Positions 50,036-51,632 of a DNA stretch of 51,632 nt are shown in pieces. The notes under the pieces are model-generated. The model did no database searches. It saw nothing but the letters and a program-made list of their open reading frames with translations, and had not been told where the DNA came from. Numbering within the stretch: position 1 is the stretch's first letter; every line of letters begins with the position of its first letter. A program made the translations under genes and the position numbers. The DNA comes from RGDT01 sp964630925 (GTDB lineage: Bacteria > Planctomycetota > Planctomycetia > Gemmatales > Gemmataceae), in NCBI GenBank assembly GCA_964630925.1, contig CAZVZK010000072.1, positions 1 through 51,632 of the forward strand, in the 5' to 3' direction.

Positions 50036-50983
50036 TCACTCGGGATACAGGGCCGTGCTGAGGTAGCGCTCGCCCAGGTCGGGCAGGACCACGACGATCA
50101 GCTTGCCCTCGTTCTCCGGGCGGCGGGCCACCTGGACGGCGGCGGCGGCGGCGGCGCCGCAGGAGATGCCGCACAGCATCCCCTCCTCACGCGCCAGGCG
50201 CCGGGCCATCTCGAACGACTCGTCGTCCGTCACCTGCACCACCTCGTCGATCACCGCCAGATTCAACACGTCGGGGATGAAGCCCGCGCCGATCCCCTGG
50301 ATCTTGTGCAGGCCCGGCTTCGGGTCCTTCCCCTCGCGCTTCTGCGTGATCACCGGGCTCGACACCGGCTCCACCGCGATGCACTGGAACGACGGCCTCC
50401 GCGCCTTGAGCACCTCGCCCACGCCCGTGATCGTCCCGCCCGTGCCCACGCCGCTCACCAGGATGTCCGCCTTGCCGTCCGTGTCCTTCCAGATCTCCTC
50501 GGCCGTCGTCCGCCGGTGGACCTCCGGGTTCGCCGGGTTCTTGAACTGCTGCGGCATGAACCAGCCCCTGTTGGCCGCCAGCAGCTCGTCGGCCTTCGCC
50601 ACCGCCCCCTTCATCCCTTGCTCGCGCGGCGTCAGTACCACCTCGGCGCCGAACGCCTTCAAGAGACGCCGACGCTCCAGGCTCATGCTCTCCGGCATCG
50701 TCACCACCAGCTTGTAGCCACGCGCCGCTGCCACGAACGCCAGGCCGATGCCCGTGTTTCCGCTCGTCGGCTCGACGATCGTCCCGCCCGGCTTGAGTTT
50801 GCCGTCGCGCTCGGCGGCGTCGATCATCGCCGCCCCGATCCGGTCCTTCACCGACCACAGGGGGTTGAAGTTCTCCAGCTTGCCGACCACCGTGGCCTTG
50901 CACCCCTGCGTGACCCGACGCAGGCGTATCAGCGGCGTGACCCCCACGCACTGGGTGATGTCGTCGAAAATGCGGCCCCTCAT
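50036..50983 (-). CDS. cysK: Cysteine synthase A (O-acetylserine sulfhydrylase)
   Basis: The 315-aa protein starts MRGRIFDDITQCVGVTPLIR and has the PLP lysine motif LENFNPLWSVKDRIG (normally NPxxSVKDR), the phosphate-binding TSGNTGIGLAF, GWFMPQQFKNPANPEVHRRT, and the glycine-rich SGVGTGGTITGVGEVLK. EGMLCGISCGAAAAAAVQVA near the C-terminus carries the cofactor-ring Ser. It joins sulfide to O-acetylserine to make cysteine. No cysE lies nearby. The length and motifs fit CysK better than cystathionine beta-synthase. Confidence 0.95.
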   Translation of the reverse strand: MRGRIFDDITQCVGVTPLIRLRRVTQGCKATVVGKLENFNPLWSVKDRIGAAMIDAAERDGKLKPGGTIVEPTSGNTGIGLAFVAAARGYKLVVTMPESMSLERRRLLKAFGAEVVLTPREQGMKGAVAKADELLAANRGWFMPQQFKNPANPEVHRRTTAEEIWKDTDGKADILVSGVGTGGTITGVGEVLKARRPSFQCIAVEPVSSPVITQKREGKDPKPGLHKIQGIGAGFIPDVLNLAVIDEVVQVTDDESFEMARRLAREEGMLCGISCGAAAAAAVQVARRPENEGKLIVVVLPDLGERYLSTALYPE

Positions 50984-51141
50984 GGCGGCTCCTCCGGCGG
51001 GCGTCCAGGGGTTCAGAATACGCCCGCCGCCCGAGGTGGGGCAAGTCGCCCGCCGATTTCGTACCCCAGCCCCGTTTCCGCATTCCCACCGTAGCGGCGG
51101 GATCGGGCGGGTGGCCCGATGGCCGCGAGGGAGAGAAGAGC

Positions 51142-51570
51142 ATGTCGCGTCTGATGATGATCGCGCTCGCCGCCGTGGGGGTCATGGAGCTGATGCCCTC
51201 CGCCGCGAACGCCCAGTACTCCGTGTACATCTACAACGTCCGCCGCCCCTACCAGGGCTGGTTCCGCTCCGGCCTGACCAAGGACGTGAACAGGAGCGCC
51301 GCCGTCTGCCAGGCCAGCATCAACCAGCGCGTGGCCGAGAACCGCCGCTACGGCACCGACTTCGAGGCCTTCGGCATCCACCGGGGCACCGCCCAGAAGA
51401 TCACCCGCCCGTCGTCGGCCGTCTACGTCCCGCGCGGCTACCGCGTGTCCATCGAGGCGCCGGAGGACGGCCTGATCCTCACCCACGCCCCCTGCGGCCC
51501 GCCCACGCCCGCCGAGGCCCTGGCCACGCGGCGCCGGCCCGTCACGGGCCGACGCGATGAGGTGGCCTGA
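51142..51570 (+). CDS. Small exported hypothetical protein
   Basis: The 142-aa protein has a clear signal peptide (MSRLMMIALAAVGVMELMPS, cleaved near AANA). The mature part is about 118 residues with two Cys and many Arg and Tyr: YSVYIYNVRRPYQGWFRSGL, NQRVAENRRYGTDFEAFGIH, VYVPRGYRVSIEAPEDGLIL. I recognise no family. It is divergent from cysK across 158 nt. The last 62 nt of the window after it show no feature. Confidence 0.65.
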   Translation: MSRLMMIALAAVGVMELMPSAANAQYSVYIYNVRRPYQGWFRSGLTKDVNRSAAVCQASINQRVAENRRYGTDFEAFGIHRGTAQKITRPSSAVYVPRGYRVSIEAPEDGLILTHAPCGPPTPAEALATRRRPVTGRRDEVA

Positions 51571-51632
51571 CCAAAAATCGGTGGAGGCCTACTTGGGCGA
51601 ACAGTCTGCATAGAATGGCAGGGTAGGGGTTG

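Overview
The window is high-GC bacterial DNA whose gene content points to a planctomycete, most likely of the Gemmataceae. The evidence is a DUF1559 pseudopilin ending its leader in AFTLIELL, several TIGR02996-type proteins (the Gemmata 'repeat-companion' N-terminus), two TPR-CHAT proteins, paired c554-like multiheme cytochromes, PQQ-type propellers, a PPC-domain exoprotein beside a CotH-type kinase, and many short intergenic inverted repeats. No rRNA, tRNA, CRISPR array, prophage or complete insertion sequence was seen.

Layout. 0.3-4.8 kb (+): a GT-A-like glycosyltransferase, a WRNNNPGN-like domain protein, a membrane-anchored coiled-coil protein, and a membrane-peroxiredoxin fusion read through an in-frame TGA. 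The TGA lies where the family has the first Cys of CxxC and is followed by a bacterial-type SECIS hairpin, so I annotate it as a selenoprotein; this is the strongest finding. 4.8-7.6 kb (-): a PD-(D/E)XK-like protein with nonapeptide repeats and a polytopic membrane protein. 7.8 kb (+): TIGR02996 fused to two bL12-C-terminal-like domains. 8.4-11.2 kb (-): trpB-trpA-SDR with 4-nt overlaps. 11.4-14.6 kb (-): CotH kinase and PPC-domain exoprotein. 14.9-16.8 kb (+): two overlapping family 2 glycosyltransferases. 16.8-17.4 kb: a gene-free block full of hairpins. 17.4-20.3 kb (-): SDR, GNAT plus membrane protein, an unknown protein and a pentapeptide-repeat protein.

20.7-26.1 kb: two pentaheme-type cytochromes (-), divergent from a BFD-like [2Fe-2S] protein and a PQQ-propeller protein (+). 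26.1-29.2 kb: a two-gene antitoxin-like pair (-), a Gfo/Idh/MocA oxidoreductase, an Rpn-like protein, and a Gemmata-type paralogue family member. 29.2-35.5 kb (-): an AAA+ MoxR/chelatase-like ATPase, and a tightly coupled three-gene operon of response-regulator receiver, TPR-CHAT, and NUDIX/metallo-beta-lactamase fusion. 35.7-38.7 kb (+): DUF1559 pseudopilin, small lipoprotein, ArsI/CadI-type VOC enzyme, unknown protein. 38.8-41.3 kb (-): pheT. 41.4 kb (+): TIGR02996 plus leucine-rich repeats. 42.7-47.5 kb (-): coiled-coil protein, a second TPR-CHAT protein preceded by the last codons of a lost CHAT gene, and a PIG-L deacetylase. 47.6-48.6 kb (-): two coupled TIGR02996-like genes, the second decayed. 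48.6-51.6 kb: PQQ-propeller protein (+), cysK (-), and a small exported protein (+).

Apart from trpBA, pheT and cysK the content is accessory or lineage-specific. All functional calls come from motif reading without database searches.
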